Shown in pieces: positions 1-8,005 of a stretch of DNA of 64,000 nt (position 1 is its first letter; each line of letters opens with the position of its first letter). A model generated the notes under the pieces. That model was not told the DNA's origin. It saw only the letters and a list, made by a program, of their open reading frames with translations, and made no database searches. Origin of the DNA: Sphingobium wenxiniae (lineage in GTDB: Bacteria > Pseudomonadota > Alphaproteobacteria > Sphingomonadales > Sphingomonadaceae); NCBI RefSeq assembly GCF_007830065.1, contig NZ_VLKK01000003.1, positions 227,970-291,969 of the forward strand. The letters run 5' to 3'. Position numbers and translations under genes: made by a program.

Positions 1-1561
1 GCTGGGCGATATCGGCGGCCGTGACGTTGAGCGACAGTCGCAGGTCCGACAGGGCGCGCGGCCATGCGGCGGCTTGGCGCAGGGCTTCCGCCTGGATATG
101 AGCGGACAACGGCAGCATATAGTCGGACCGTTCCGCCGTGGTGAACAATATCCCTGCGCCCAGCGGCCCATATTGCGAATGATTCCAGCGGGCGAGCGCC
201 TCCACGCCGATGATCCGTTCCTGCCCGACGGAATATTGCGGCTGGAACGCGATGCCGATCTCCCCCCGATCGAGCGCCAGGCGCAAATCCGTTTCAAGCT
301 GATCGGAATCGACCTGACGGCTGCGCTTTTCCGCGGAAAGGATCCGAATTCCCTCCCCGTCCGTGCGTCTGGCGTCGGCCAAGGCCGTTCCCGCCCGCTT
401 CAACAAGTATGTCGCGTCGTCCTCCGGACGGGACTGGGCGATGCCGCAGCGCGCCGTCAGGCGAATGAGGTGATCGCCCGCGCTGAAGGGCCGGCCGATC
501 GCCCCGATGATCTGGCGCGCAAGGAACGTCGCCCGATCACGCTCGGCCGCTTCGCCCGTCAAGCCGACCAGAAATTCGGTGCCCGCTATCCGTGCCACGG
601 TAGCGCCCTCCGCCACATCGCCCGCCACGCGCTCGATCCGGCGCGCTATGCGGCCCAGCAGGGCGTCCCCGACCACTTGTCCATAAGCGGCATTCATCCG
701 GTCGAACTGGCTGATCGAAAGGAGCAGGATCGTCGTCGCCAGCCCCGCTCGCCCATCCAGCCAGTCAAGCGCGGCCTGCCGCGAATACAAACCGGTCAGA
801 TAGTCGCGGCCGACCCCTTCCTGCTCGTTCCCGCCATGCAGCCATTCGACATCCGCCGCGGGGACGCCATCCGCATAACGCAGATGGTGGACCAGCCTGT
901 CGCCGTCGCGCCCCGGCACATCATGCGCGAACGCAGCGGACCGGCCGGACCGTCCCAGGCTCTGCAACGCGGCCAGCGCGGCGCGGCGCTCCGGTCGCGA
1001 CAGACGGCGCAGCAAACCGGATGCTGTCATATACCGGTCCGGCAAATCCAGTTGACGCGCAAGATTTTCGCTGAGCCGCACTTCGCCGCGATTGCGGTCC
1101 ATCTCCCAATAGAGGGCGTCTCCCCGCCTGATCCGCTGGGCGCGGCGGCTGTGCATCGCGCCGCCGCCCAGCCGCTCCACCAGCCGCTCCGCCGACCACA
1201 ATGTCGCGTTCAACGCGGCCTGAGTGAAAGGCTCCGTCAGGAAATGCGTGGCTCCCGCCGTCAGCAGGGCGGGAATCGAGGCGGTATCGATCGCATCCAC
1301 CAGAATGATCAGCGCACCGCCGCCCGCCACGGTGGCGGGCACCAGCGGCGCAAGCAGTCGTTCGGCTTCGCCCCCGTCCCGCATGTCTATCAGCGCGATC
1401 TGCGCCTCGCTCCGCAAATAACGCTGGGGCGCGTCGGATGCGCGGCGCGCGCCGATGGCATGCCATCCGGCCGCCTGCACGGCATGGCACAGCCCATCCC
1501 GGTCTCGCGGGGAGAGGATGAAAACACTGCGCTGCCCATCGGGCGCGGCCGTTCCGCTCAC
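1..1561 (-). CDS. Receiver-like/GGDEF/EAL c-di-GMP signalling protein, C-terminus beyond window
   Basis: Leftward gene cut by the window edge; about 520 residues are visible. The N-terminal 120 residues look like a receiver fold (ALIDMRD holds a possible phosphoacceptor Asp; the usual switch Lys is replaced in LTEPF). A diguanylate-cyclase-like domain follows (RDYLTGLYSR), but its signature reads AGTEF instead of GGDEF, so cyclase activity is unlikely. The EAL domain then starts (FQPQYSVG, VEALARWNH) and continues off the window. I chose the GTG at 1561 because an AAGGAG (plus strand 1570-1575) lies 8 nt upstream. Probable role: c-di-GMP hydrolysis controlled by an N-terminal sensor. The EAL catalytic residues beyond the edge cannot be checked. 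It is divergent from moaA. Confidence 0.85.
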   Translation of the reverse strand, partial: MSGTAAPDGQRSVFILSPRDRDGLCHAVQAAGWHAIGARRASDAPQRYLRSEAQIALIDMRDGGEAERLLAPLVPATVAGGGALIILVDAIDTASIPALLTAGATHFLTEPFTQAALNATLWSAERLVERLGGGAMHSRRAQRIRRGDALYWEMDRNRGEVRLSENLARQLDLPDRYMTASGLLRRLSRPERRAALAALQSLGRSGRSAAFAHDVPGRDGDRLVHHLRYADGVPAADVEWLHGGNEQEGVGRDYLTGLYSRQAALDWLDGRAGLATTILLLSISQFDRMNAAYGQVVGDALLGRIARRIERVAGDVAEGATVARIAGTEFLVGLTGEAAERDRATFLARQIIGAIGRPFSAGDHLIRLTARCGIAQSRPEDDATYLLKRAGTALADARRTDGEGIRILSAEKRSRQVDSDQLETDLRLALDRGEIGIAFQPQYSVGQERIIGVEALARWNHSQYGPLGAGILFTTAERSDYMLPLSAHIQAEALRQAAAWPRALSDLRLSLNVTAADIAQ

Positions 1562-1657
1562 ACATTCGACTCCTTGGGCGACTCCTCGAGAAGCGCACCG
1601 CCTCCCCTTAGCAGCAATCGGTTACCGTCCTCTTGCCCGCCCCGCAACCGGCGGCGC

Positions 1658-1686
1658 TTGCACCTGCGCGGTGCATCGCCTAGCTA
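1658..1686 (+). promoter_or_regulatory. Candidate sigma70 promoter of moaA
   Basis: TTGCAC (1658-1663), 17-bp spacer, TAGCTA (1681-1686). The predicted start of transcription falls at or within a few bases of the moaA ATG at 1693, so the mRNA could be leaderless. Pattern-based only. Confidence 0.4.
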
Positions 1687-1692
1687 TAAGCC

Positions 1693-2706
1693 ATGGCCAT
1701 GGTCGCCCCTTCCCGCGCGTCGATGACCGACGGCCTTGGCCGCCGGATCGATTATCTGCGGATATCCGTTACGGATCGCTGTGATCTGCGCTGCCGCTAT
1801 TGCATGGCGGAGCGCATGACCTTCCTGCCGAAGAACCAGGTGCTGACGCTGGAAGAAATCGCCCTGCTGTCGGACCTGTTCATTGCGCGCGGCGTCAGGA
1901 AGATCAGGCTGACGGGGGGCGAACCGCTGATGCGGCGCGACATGCCCGATCTGGTCCGCCGGATCGGACGCCATCTGGGCGGGAGCCTGGACGAGCTTAC
2001 CTTGACCACCAACGGCACCCGGCTGGCCGAACATGCCGCCAGATTGCACGATGCCGGGGTGCGGCGGATCAACGTCAGCCTGGACAGCCTTTCGCCCGCG
2101 CGTTTCGCGCACATCACGCGAGGCGGCGAGATTTCCAGGGTCATGCAGGGCCTGGATGCGGCGCGAGAAGCGGGCCTTGCCGTCAAGATCAACATGGTTG
2201 CGCTCAAAGGCGTGAACGAAGATGAAATCCTGCCCATGCTCCATTGGTGCGATAGCCGGGGCTTCGACCTTACGCTTATCGAAACCATGCCGCTGGGCGA
2301 TACCGGCGAAGATCGCACCGACCATTATCTACCGCTGACGCATGTGATGGAACATATCCGGCAGCGCCGCCGCCTGACGGCCCTGCCGGAACGGACCGGC
2401 GGCCCCGCGCGCTATTACGCGGTCGAAGGCATGGGCGCGCGCCTGGGATTTATCACGCCGCTCACCGATAATTTCTGCGCGGACTGCAATCGGATGCGCA
2501 TGACCTGCGAGGGCAAGATTTTCATGTGCCTGGGTCATGAGGATCATGTCGATTTCCGTGCGGCTCTGCGCGAAGGCGGGCTGGAAGCCGTCCAGCCCCT
2601 GATCGGTCGCGCTCTGCGCCTGAAGCCCGCGCGGCATGATTTCCGCATCGGGGCGGCCGCCCCGGCCGCCGCCCTGTCCCGCCATATGAGCGTCACCGGC
2701 GGATGA
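1693..2706 (+). CDS. moaA: GTP 3',8-cyclase MoaA
   Basis: Radical-SAM enzyme of molybdenum cofactor synthesis that converts GTP to 3',8-cyclo-GTP in the cytoplasm, with MoaC as next enzyme. The 337 residues match the family length. The SAM-binding cluster motif is C30-DLR-C34-RY-C37. The second, GTP-binding cluster motif is in the C-terminal part (CADCNRMRMTCEGKIFMC, CX2CX13C). The protein ends in the double glycine typical of MoaA. Alternative starts are ATG 1699 and ATG 1723; no good Shine-Dalgarno precedes any of them, consistent with a leaderless message. The last 4 nt overlap nadK, so the two genes are probably translated together. Confidence 0.95.
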   Translation: MAMVAPSRASMTDGLGRRIDYLRISVTDRCDLRCRYCMAERMTFLPKNQVLTLEEIALLSDLFIARGVRKIRLTGGEPLMRRDMPDLVRRIGRHLGGSLDELTLTTNGTRLAEHAARLHDAGVRRINVSLDSLSPARFAHITRGGEISRVMQGLDAAREAGLAVKINMVALKGVNEDEILPMLHWCDSRGFDLTLIETMPLGDTGEDRTDHYLPLTHVMEHIRQRRRLTALPERTGGPARYYAVEGMGARLGFITPLTDNFCADCNRMRMTCEGKIFMCLGHEDHVDFRAALREGGLEAVQPLIGRALRLKPARHDFRIGAAAPAAALSRHMSVTGG

Positions 2707-3479
2707 ACGGCGAAGCGCGGCGCGCTCTTGTCGCGTCTCCGACCCCGGCGGCCAGGGCGGCCGAAGAAAGGCTTCGGGCCGCTTACGACTTCGTGCCGTT
2801 GGAGCAGGCGAACATGATCGTTGCGCTGGGCGGCGACGGCTTCATGTTGCAGACGCTCCATTCCATGCTCGAAAGCCGCCGCATTCTGCCGATCTTCGGC
2901 ATGAACCTGGGAACCGTGGGCTTCCTGATGAACGAATGGCGGCTGGAAAGGCTGGATCAGCGGATGCAGTCGGCCAAGCCGTTCAAGGTCACGCCGCTGC
3001 GCATGACCGTGGACACGGTGGATGGCGAACGCTTTTCCATTCCTGCTATCAACGAAGTATCGCTACTCCGCGAAACCCGCCAGACCGCCAGGTTGGAAGT
3101 TCAGGTCAACGGCCGCACAGTCCTGCCGGATCTGGTGTGCGACGGCGTGCTGGTTGCGACACCCGCGGGATCGACGGCATATAATCTGTCGGCCCATGGC
3201 CCGATCCTTCCCCTCGGCTCCGGCCTTGTCGCCCTGACGCCGATCAGCCCATTTCGTCCCCGGCGCTGGCGGGGAGCCATATTGCCGGAAAACACGACGA
3301 TCCTCTTCACCGTGCTCGATCCCGTCAAACGTCCCGTCAGCGCCGTGGCCGACCAGCGCGAGGTCCGCGACGTGGCGCGGGTGGAGGTCGGCATCGATCG
3401 CGCGATCCCCCTGACACTGCTTTTCGACCCGGAACATACGCTGGACGACCGAATCGCCGCCGAGCAGTTCATAGCGTAA
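2703..3479 (+). CDS. nadK: NAD kinase
   Basis: Phosphorylates NAD to NADP. The 258-residue length is typical of the compact alphaproteobacterial form. The diagnostic GGDG motif is at residues 43-46 (ALGGDGFML), followed by GMNLGTVGFL and the conserved CDGVLVATPAGSTAY region that binds NAD and forms the dimer. The ATG overlaps the moaA stop (ATGA), indicating translational coupling. A moaA-nadK operon has no obvious pathway logic; both are housekeeping cofactor genes. The gene ends 79 nt before tRNA-Asn. Confidence 0.93.
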   Translation: MNGEARRALVASPTPAARAAEERLRAAYDFVPLEQANMIVALGGDGFMLQTLHSMLESRRILPIFGMNLGTVGFLMNEWRLERLDQRMQSAKPFKVTPLRMTVDTVDGERFSIPAINEVSLLRETRQTARLEVQVNGRTVLPDLVCDGVLVATPAGSTAYNLSAHGPILPLGSGLVALTPISPFRPRRWRGAILPENTTILFTVLDPVKRPVSAVADQREVRDVARVEVGIDRAIPLTLLFDPEHTLDDRIAAEQFIA

Positions 3480-3499
3480 AATTTTCCACGGATTAGCGC

Positions 3500-3528
3500 T
3501 TGCCATTCCGTGAATCCCGCTGCTATAG
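3500..3528 (+). promoter_or_regulatory. Candidate tRNA-Asn promoter
   Basis: TTGCCA (3500-3505), 17-bp spacer, CTATAG (3523-3528), about 30 bp before the mature tRNA 5' end. Position and spacing fit a sigma70 promoter; no experimental support. Confidence 0.5.
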
Positions 3529-3558
3529 GCGCGGCCTGCCCGGTGAGAACCAGGCTGC

Positions 3559-3633
3559 TCCCCGATAGCTCAGCGGTAGAGCATTCGACTGTTAATCGAA
3601 TGGCCGTAGGTTCGAATCCTACTCGGGGAGCCA
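3559..3633 (+). tRNA. tRNA-Asn (anticodon GTT)
   Basis: A 75-nt cloverleaf with encoded CCA (3631-3633). The acceptor stem pairs TCCCCGA with TCGGGGA, the D-arm contains AGCTCAGCGGTAGAGC, the anticodon arm is TTCGA-CTGTTAA-TCGAA with anticodon GTT, and the T-arm contains GGTTCGAATCC. The 3' 20 nt are duplicated at 44937-44956, so this gene is the prophage attachment site; integration leaves the tRNA intact at the left end. Confidence 0.97.
3614..3633 (+). repeat. Prophage attachment site attL (20-bp core in tRNA-Asn)
   Basis: The last 20 nt of tRNA-Asn (3' T-arm strand, acceptor strand and CCA) recur exactly at 44937-44956 in the same orientation, and sequence identity stops on both sides. 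A tRNA 3' end next to a P4-type integrase is a standard attB arrangement. Confidence 0.93.
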
Positions 3634-3672
3634 ACTCTTTGTTTCTGGCAGTGTCAGCCAGCGCCGAAACCC

Positions 3673-3702
3673 TTGCAAATCTGCGCCTTTTCCCTCTAGC
3701 AT
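3673..3702 (+). promoter_or_regulatory. Candidate integrase promoter
   Basis: TTGCAA (3673-3678), 18-bp spacer, TAGCAT (3697-3702), upstream of the arm-type repeats and int1. Arm-site occupancy downstream of this promoter could give autoregulation; inferred from sequence only. Confidence 0.35.
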
Positions 3703-3747
3703 AGTCTCATGCGGAATCATCGGGGATCATCCGAGCGCCCCCATTTC

Positions 3748-3776
3748 GGGGGCACTACCGGGGGCATCGGGGGCAC
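3748..3776 (+). repeat. Left arm-type integrase sites (GGGGGCAC/T x3)
   Basis: Three direct 8-mers: GGGGGCAC at 3748-3755, GGGGGCAT at 3760-3767 and GGGGGCAC at 3769-3776, directly before the int1 start. The same 8-mer occurs twice with 12-bp spacing at the other prophage end (44860-44867, 44872-44879). Placement inside both ends and identical orientation fit arm-type binding sites of a tyrosine integrase. Confidence 0.7.
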
Positions 3777-3779
3777 GAC

Positions 3780-5030
3780 ATGCTGACAGATGTCCGATGC
3801 CGAACGGCGAAGCCGAAGGAGAAGCCTTACAAGCTCTCCGACGCGCACGGCCTTTATCTCTACGTCATGCCATCTGGCACCCGCTCTTGGCGATTGAAAT
3901 ATCGCTTCGGCGGCAAGGAACATCGGCTGACGTTCGGCACCTACCCCGACATGACCTTGGTCGAAGCGCGCGAGGCGCGCGAGGCAGCGCGCAAACTCCT
4001 GCGGGAAGGCACCAATCCCAAGGTAGACAAGAAGCAGCGACAGGCCGTTGCGGCCATCGAGAACGGCAACACGTTCGAAGCGATAGCGCGCCAATGGCAT
4101 GCCCAACAGGAGAAAATCCGGGCGCAGCGCTATGCGGGACAGATTCTCGATCGACTGGAAGCAGACGCTTTCCCGGCGATCGGGGCGCTGCCCATCAAAG
4201 CGATTACGCCCGCTTTGCTATTAGCGCTTATCCGCGCGATCGAAGGGCGCGGGGCGATCGAAATGGCGCATCGCGTCCGTCAGCACATATCGTCAGTCTT
4301 CGTCTTCGCGATCGGAGCGGGATGGGCCGAAGCGAATCCTGCCGCCACGATCCAGCCCGTGCTGGAGCCGCGGCGCAAGACTTTGCGTCCGGCGATGCTG
4401 AAGATCGAACAGGCCAGGAAGGTTTTGCGAGACGTCGAATCACAGGAAGACGCCTATGTCGTCACGAAGCTGGCATCGCGCATGCTGGCGCTGACGGTGG
4501 TGCGCCCGGGCGTGTTACGTTTGGCCGAACCGAAGGAATTCGAGGATCTGGACGGCAAGAGCCCGATCTGGCGCATTCCAGCCGCGAAAATGAAACTGAC
4601 ACGCGAGCGCAAGCAGGATGCGAGCTACGAATTTGTCGTTCCGCTCAGCGCGCAAGCCGTGGAAACGGCGAAGGCCGCGATGGAACTGGCGGGCGCGAAG
4701 CCCCTCCTTTTTCCCAGCGTCCGTTATGTCGACCGGCCAATCACGGACAGCACTTTGAGCAAGCTCTATCGGACGGCGGGCTATGCAGGCAAGCACGTCC
4801 CGCATGGCTGGCGCGCGACCTTCTCGACCGTGATGAACGAACTGGCGGGACGCGAAAATCGCGTCGGCGATCGGGAGGTCATCGACCTGATGCTGGCGCA
4901 CATACAGGAAGGGGTCGAGGCCGCTTACAACCGCGCCGCCTATATGCCCCGCCGCCGCGAACTCGCGCAGGAATGGGCGGATATGCTCATGACGGCAATG
5001 CCACCTGCCAGCGCGCTGCTGAAGGGCTGA
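3780..5030 (+). CDS. Site-specific tyrosine integrase, P4/DUF4102 type (Int1)
   Basis: Integrates and excises the prophage at tRNA-Asn. 416 residues. The N-terminal arm-binding domain (about 1-90) has the family hallmark SDAHGLYLYV and RSWRLKYR; the core-binding domain follows; the catalytic domain has Arg242 (LTVVRP), HxxR at 342-345 (HGWR) and nucleophile Tyr383 (AAYNRA). All key residues are present. The gene starts 146 nt after the tRNA and is transcribed away from attL, as is usual for this family. Its partner excisionase is probably the AlpA-like gene at the far end. A second, divergent member of the same family lies at 8189-9361. Confidence 0.95.
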   Translation: MLTDVRCRTAKPKEKPYKLSDAHGLYLYVMPSGTRSWRLKYRFGGKEHRLTFGTYPDMTLVEAREAREAARKLLREGTNPKVDKKQRQAVAAIENGNTFEAIARQWHAQQEKIRAQRYAGQILDRLEADAFPAIGALPIKAITPALLLALIRAIEGRGAIEMAHRVRQHISSVFVFAIGAGWAEANPAATIQPVLEPRRKTLRPAMLKIEQARKVLRDVESQEDAYVVTKLASRMLALTVVRPGVLRLAEPKEFEDLDGKSPIWRIPAAKMKLTRERKQDASYEFVVPLSAQAVETAKAAMELAGAKPLLFPSVRYVDRPITDSTLSKLYRTAGYAGKHVPHGWRATFSTVMNELAGRENRVGDREVIDLMLAHIQEGVEAAYNRAAYMPRRRELAQEWADMLMTAMPPASALLKG

Positions 5031-5058
5031 CATTTGCCCTCGGGCGGGAGGCGCGGGC

Positions 5059-5775
5059 ATGACCGCGTATTCCTTTGGGCAGGTCGCCGACCGTTTCGTC
5101 GCCAACCGCAAGCCCGGCCGACGCACCGAGCAGCCCATTCGCCGCAACAGCTATGACGTCGACGACCGCCGCGCGCAGGTCTTCCGCCCGATCGGCGACG
5201 GGACGTTGAAGGGCGCCATGCGATGGCGCGACAAATACCTGCAGGTCGCCAAGGAATATGACCGGCAGATGAAGGAGAAGGGCAAGCGCCATCCCATCGG
5301 CGCCAACGCGCTGCGCGTCCTCGAAGCTCTGCTCTGGCACAAAGGCATCGACTTCAAGACCGGCCGTCTCGATCCGGCGATCGCCACCATCCAGGACGTC
5401 ACCGGCTTCGCGCGCAAGACCGTCATCGACGCGCTGGCTCGACTGAAGGACCATGGTTTCCTGAGCTGGATCAGGCGCACGGAGAAGACCGGAAACGAAA
5501 AGGGCTTCGGCCCCCAGGTCAAACAGGCGACCAACGCCTACTATTTCGACCCGTCGCGCCTGGCGAAGCGGGCCCTGATGCGCCTGCAGCAGCTTCTCAG
5601 GCGAAAGGGGGACTCCCCCTCTCCCTCCCCGGCCCAGGGCGACAAGTCCTCTCTGACCCCATCCCCTCCCCAAAATAACCCTGAATTAGAAGGAGTTCTT
5701 TCGCGTATCGACAGCGCCTTGGAAACAAGGGATGCGAGTTCAGAGAGCGGTCGGAATCACGCATCCAGAATTTAA
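5059..5775 (+). CDS. Winged-helix protein resembling sphingomonad replication protein A
   Basis: 238 residues. The middle (about 65-160) has a helix-turn-helix/winged-helix pattern: GANALRVLEALLW, TGRLDPAIATIQDVTGFARKT and IDALARLKDHGFLSWIRR. This resembles Rep-like HTH proteins found beside integrases on sphingomonad plasmids and islands. The C-terminal third is Pro/Ser-rich and low in complexity. It starts 28 nt after int1 and could be co-transcribed with it. It may bind DNA in replication or regulate the island. No polymerase, nuclease or helicase motif is visible, so a replication role is unproven. Confidence 0.6.
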   Translation: MTAYSFGQVADRFVANRKPGRRTEQPIRRNSYDVDDRRAQVFRPIGDGTLKGAMRWRDKYLQVAKEYDRQMKEKGKRHPIGANALRVLEALLWHKGIDFKTGRLDPAIATIQDVTGFARKTVIDALARLKDHGFLSWIRRTEKTGNEKGFGPQVKQATNAYYFDPSRLAKRALMRLQQLLRRKGDSPSPSPAQGDKSSLTPSPPQNNPELEGVLSRIDSALETRDASSESGRNHASRI

Positions 5776-5873
5776 GAGGGAAAAGGACTGCCTTCGGCAG
5801 ACTTAATTAGCGGGATATTTCACACACCTAGCGCCCACCTGGCACCGTCACCCTTGCGACGCACCGCAGGGGA

Positions 5874-5915
5874 CGGGGAGGCTTTGCCTCCCCGCTTGCT
5901 CTCCAGGGGAGCAAG
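5874..5915. terminator. Tandem hairpins between convergent genes
   Basis: Two adjacent perfect stems: CGGGGAGGC/GCCTCCCCG with a TTT loop (5874-5894) and CTTGCTC/GAGCAAG with a 7-nt loop (5895-5915). They lie in the 170-bp gap between the convergent Rep-like and adenine methyltransferase genes. There is no T-tract, so termination is inferred from position only. Confidence 0.4.
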
Positions 5916-5945
5916 AGGTTGGGATCGCCCTCCCCAGCCCCTGTA

Positions 5946-6785
5946 TCATGCAACGGCACGGTCGGGCGCGAAATTCGTGACGATCAGCTCGCCGACCTTC
6001 TTCGTCCGGCCTGTCGCCTTCGCCGCGATGGAGTAGCTCGTCTCAATCTCCGTCATGTGCAGACCGACAAAGCAGGCGCGCACCTCCGGCGTGTCGTTGA
6101 TCGAGAGAATGAATTTCCCCGCGGCCCCCTTCATTTGGGCCGCGATCGCGGCGAAATCCTCCTTGGCAAAGAGCCCCGCGCCATAATCCCGCTCACAATC
6201 CCAATAAGGGGGGTCGAGGTAGAACAACATGCCCGGCCGGTCGTAGCGCCGGATGAACTCGCCATAGGGCAACCGTTCGATGACGGTCGGCGCGAGGCGG
6301 TCGCGGATCTTCGCCAGGGTTGACCGGAGGATAGCCAGATTGAACCGCGCCGGCGCATGACGATCTACGCCGAAAGTCTGGCCCTTCACCTTGCCGCCGA
6401 ACGCGAGCCGCTGGAGATAGAGGAAGCGCGCGGCGCGCTCGATATCGGTCAGCGTCGACGGATCGACCATCTTGAGCCGGTCGAACTCATCGCGGCTGGC
6501 GAGCAGCCACTCCAGCTCGTCGACCAACGCTTGATAATGGCGGCGCACTACGCGGAACAATGTGGTGATGTCACCGGAAATATCGTTGATGAACTCGGCG
6601 CGCGGCCGGCGCGCGCGGCGGAAGAATATCCCGCCCATGCCGACAAACGGCTCGGCATAGCCGTCATGCTCGACGGCTTCGATGAGTGTGCAGATCCGGC
6701 GGGCCAGATTGCGCTTGCCGCCCAGATAACCGGCGGCGGGAGAAACGGGGGAAACGGCGGAAAGAACGGATTGATCGAAAGACAT
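5946..6785 (-). CDS. DNA N6-adenine methyltransferase (Dam/D12 class)
   Basis: Transfers methyl from SAM to adenine N6 in DNA. 279 residues, normal for D12-class enzymes. Motif X is AAGYLGGKRNLA (about 17-28), motif I is AEPFVGMGG (44-52), and the catalytic motif IV is DPPY (191-194). No restriction endonuclease lies nearby, so this is a solitary phage methyltransferase, probably masking sites from host restriction. It is last in a leftward com - cytosine methyltransferase - adenine methyltransferase cassette, 70 nt behind the C5 enzyme. A strong hairpin lies in that gap. Confidence 0.92.
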   Translation of the reverse strand: MSFDQSVLSAVSPVSPAAGYLGGKRNLARRICTLIEAVEHDGYAEPFVGMGGIFFRRARRPRAEFINDISGDITTLFRVVRRHYQALVDELEWLLASRDEFDRLKMVDPSTLTDIERAARFLYLQRLAFGGKVKGQTFGVDRHAPARFNLAILRSTLAKIRDRLAPTVIERLPYGEFIRRYDRPGMLFYLDPPYWDCERDYGAGLFAKEDFAAIAAQMKGAAGKFILSINDTPEVRACFVGLHMTEIETSYSIAAKATGRTKKVGELIVTNFAPDRAVA

Positions 6786-6789
6786 GCGG

Positions 6790-6828
6790 AAAAACAGGCT
6801 CCATGGCGCCCGCCTGGCGGCGGGCGCC
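6790..6828 (-). terminator. Hairpin plus T-tract before the adenine methyltransferase
   Basis: A perfect 10-bp stem GGCGCCCGCC/GGCGGGCGCC with a TGGC loop (6805-6828), followed in the leftward direction by TTTTT (6790-6794), just before the ATG at 6785. It could terminate or attenuate read-through from the cytosine methyltransferase gene. The T-tract is 10 nt from the stem, so it is not a canonical terminator. Confidence 0.4.
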
Positions 6829-6855
6829 GCATAAAGGGAAAAATGGGAGGAAGGA

Positions 6856-7812
6856 TCAGGCGTCCGTCAGGACGAAGCCGCGCGCTCGGGGAGGCTCGCC
6901 ACGATGGGCAGCCGTGAGAGTGCGCCACGCGATCGCCGCAGCCATGCTGCAAACCCCGTTACCGGCTGCGCGGGTTCGCTCCACCCGATCGGCCAGCCCA
7001 TCAGATGTTCGTAAAATCGCGGGTTGGAGACGAGCATCGCGATCGAGGATTGCCGCCCATGCGGGAAGGTCACCCGGACCGGGAGCGAAGAGGGGCGCCG
7101 CGTCGCCGTCGGCCGAAGCCCCAGCGCATGAATTGCGATCCAGAACTGCGTCCAGATCCGCGCCGCATTGTTCACCGCGAACTGGCCGCAACTCCCCTTC
7201 GCGATGTCCAGGGGCGATATCGTCCGCATCGGCTCCTGGCCGATCATCAGATCCGGGAAATAGCCCGCATCCGTTGCGGTCGGCGTGGGCCAGGATGAAG
7301 ATCCTTCGCCGGCGATGGCTTGCGCCTGCTTCTCGCGCCGTGAACAGTCCTGCCTTTGGCGTGTAGCCCATGCCGCGAAGGCAGTCGGCGACGTCGGCAA
7401 GTCCCAGATCGATATGCCCTTCGACATTTTCGCAGAACACCCATTCGGGATCGGTCTCTCCGATGACGCGGGCGACGTCGGGCCACAGGTGGCGCGGATC
7501 GTCGCTCCCCCGGCGTTTTCCGGCGCGGCTGAAGGGCTGGCAGGGATAACCGGCAGAGACGATATGAACGCGGCCGCGCCATGGCCGGCCGTCGAAGGAT
7601 TTAAGATCGTCCCAAATAGGGGCCTGGCCCAGGGACGCGTCTTCCATCCGGGCCACGAGGGTTGCCGCAGCATGGGCTTCCCGCTCGACATAAGCCACAG
7701 TCCGATATCCGGGCTCGGCGATATGCAATCCGAGATCGAGTCCGCCGTAGCCGGCGCAGAGCGAGATGCCTCGCAGGTCGCGTTCATGAACGCGGGGGGA
7801 ATGTAGATCCAC
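6856..7812 (-). CDS. DNA C5-cytosine methyltransferase
   Basis: Methylates cytosine C5 in DNA. 318 residues, small for the family. Motif I is LCAGYGGLDLGL, motif IV holds catalytic Cys91 in GYPCQPFS, motif VI is ENVE, motif VIII is RRRRIFILA, and motif X is near AAGNGVCSMAAAIAW. The target-recognition region between motifs VIII and IX is short. The start is GTG at 7812, with AAGGAGG 8 nt upstream. This start lies inside the com reading frame (29-nt overlap), like Mu mom, which also starts with GTG and needs Com for translation. No cognate endonuclease is visible, so its likely role is anti-restriction. Confidence 0.92.
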   Translation of the reverse strand: MDLHSPRVHERDLRGISLCAGYGGLDLGLHIAEPGYRTVAYVEREAHAAATLVARMEDASLGQAPIWDDLKSFDGRPWRGRVHIVSAGYPCQPFSRAGKRRGSDDPRHLWPDVARVIGETDPEWVFCENVEGHIDLGLADVADCLRGMGYTPKAGLFTAREAGASHRRRRIFILAHADRNGCGLFPGSDDRPGADADDIAPGHREGELRPVRGEQCGADLDAVLDRNSCAGASADGDAAPLFAPGPGDLPAWAAILDRDARLQPAILRTSDGLADRVERTRAAGNGVCSMAAAIAWRTLTAAHRGEPPRARGFVLTDA

Positions 7813-8005
7813 AATGGTTGCCTCCTTCTGCCGCTCGGCTGGCGGTCGAATGGGGGCTCGCGGGCCTCAGACAGTTGAAGGTGCCGCAACGGCGGCACTT
7901 GATCTCGATGACGCCGGCGATGGCGTCGGGATCGCATTTGAACAGCAGAGCGCGGCAATGCGCGCATTTCATTGAAACGGTAACGAAATGAGTTGACGGA
8001 ACCAT
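7784..8005 (-). CDS. com: Com-like zinc-finger translational regulator
   Basis: 73 residues. Two CxxC knuckles, C14-AH-C17 and C37-RR-C40, lie in the Com pattern (MKCAHCRALLFK, IEIKCRRCGTFNCLRP). Mu Com is a small zinc-binding protein that binds the com-mom mRNA and opens the mom start site. Here com overlaps the start of a C5 methyltransferase instead of mom. The ATG at 8005 has AGGAG 9 nt upstream; an internal ATG at 7972 gives the shorter form that matches Mu Com. The C-terminal tail is unlike Mu Com. The identification rests on motif and position. Confidence 0.75.
   Translation of the reverse strand: MVPSTHFVTVSMKCAHCRALLFKCDPDAIAGVIEIKCRRCGTFNCLRPASPHSTASRAAEGGNHCGSTFPPRS

Noticed and set aside
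74-1726. 550-codon open frame on the plus strand
   Set aside because: Antisense to the GGDEF-EAL gene; its translation has no domain pattern, while the opposite strand gives clear GGDEF/EAL motifs.
3748-3776. G-rich direct repeats as a CRISPR-like array
   Set aside because: Repeats are 8 bp with 1- or 4-bp gaps and no spacers; the matching copies at the other end indicate integrase arm sites.
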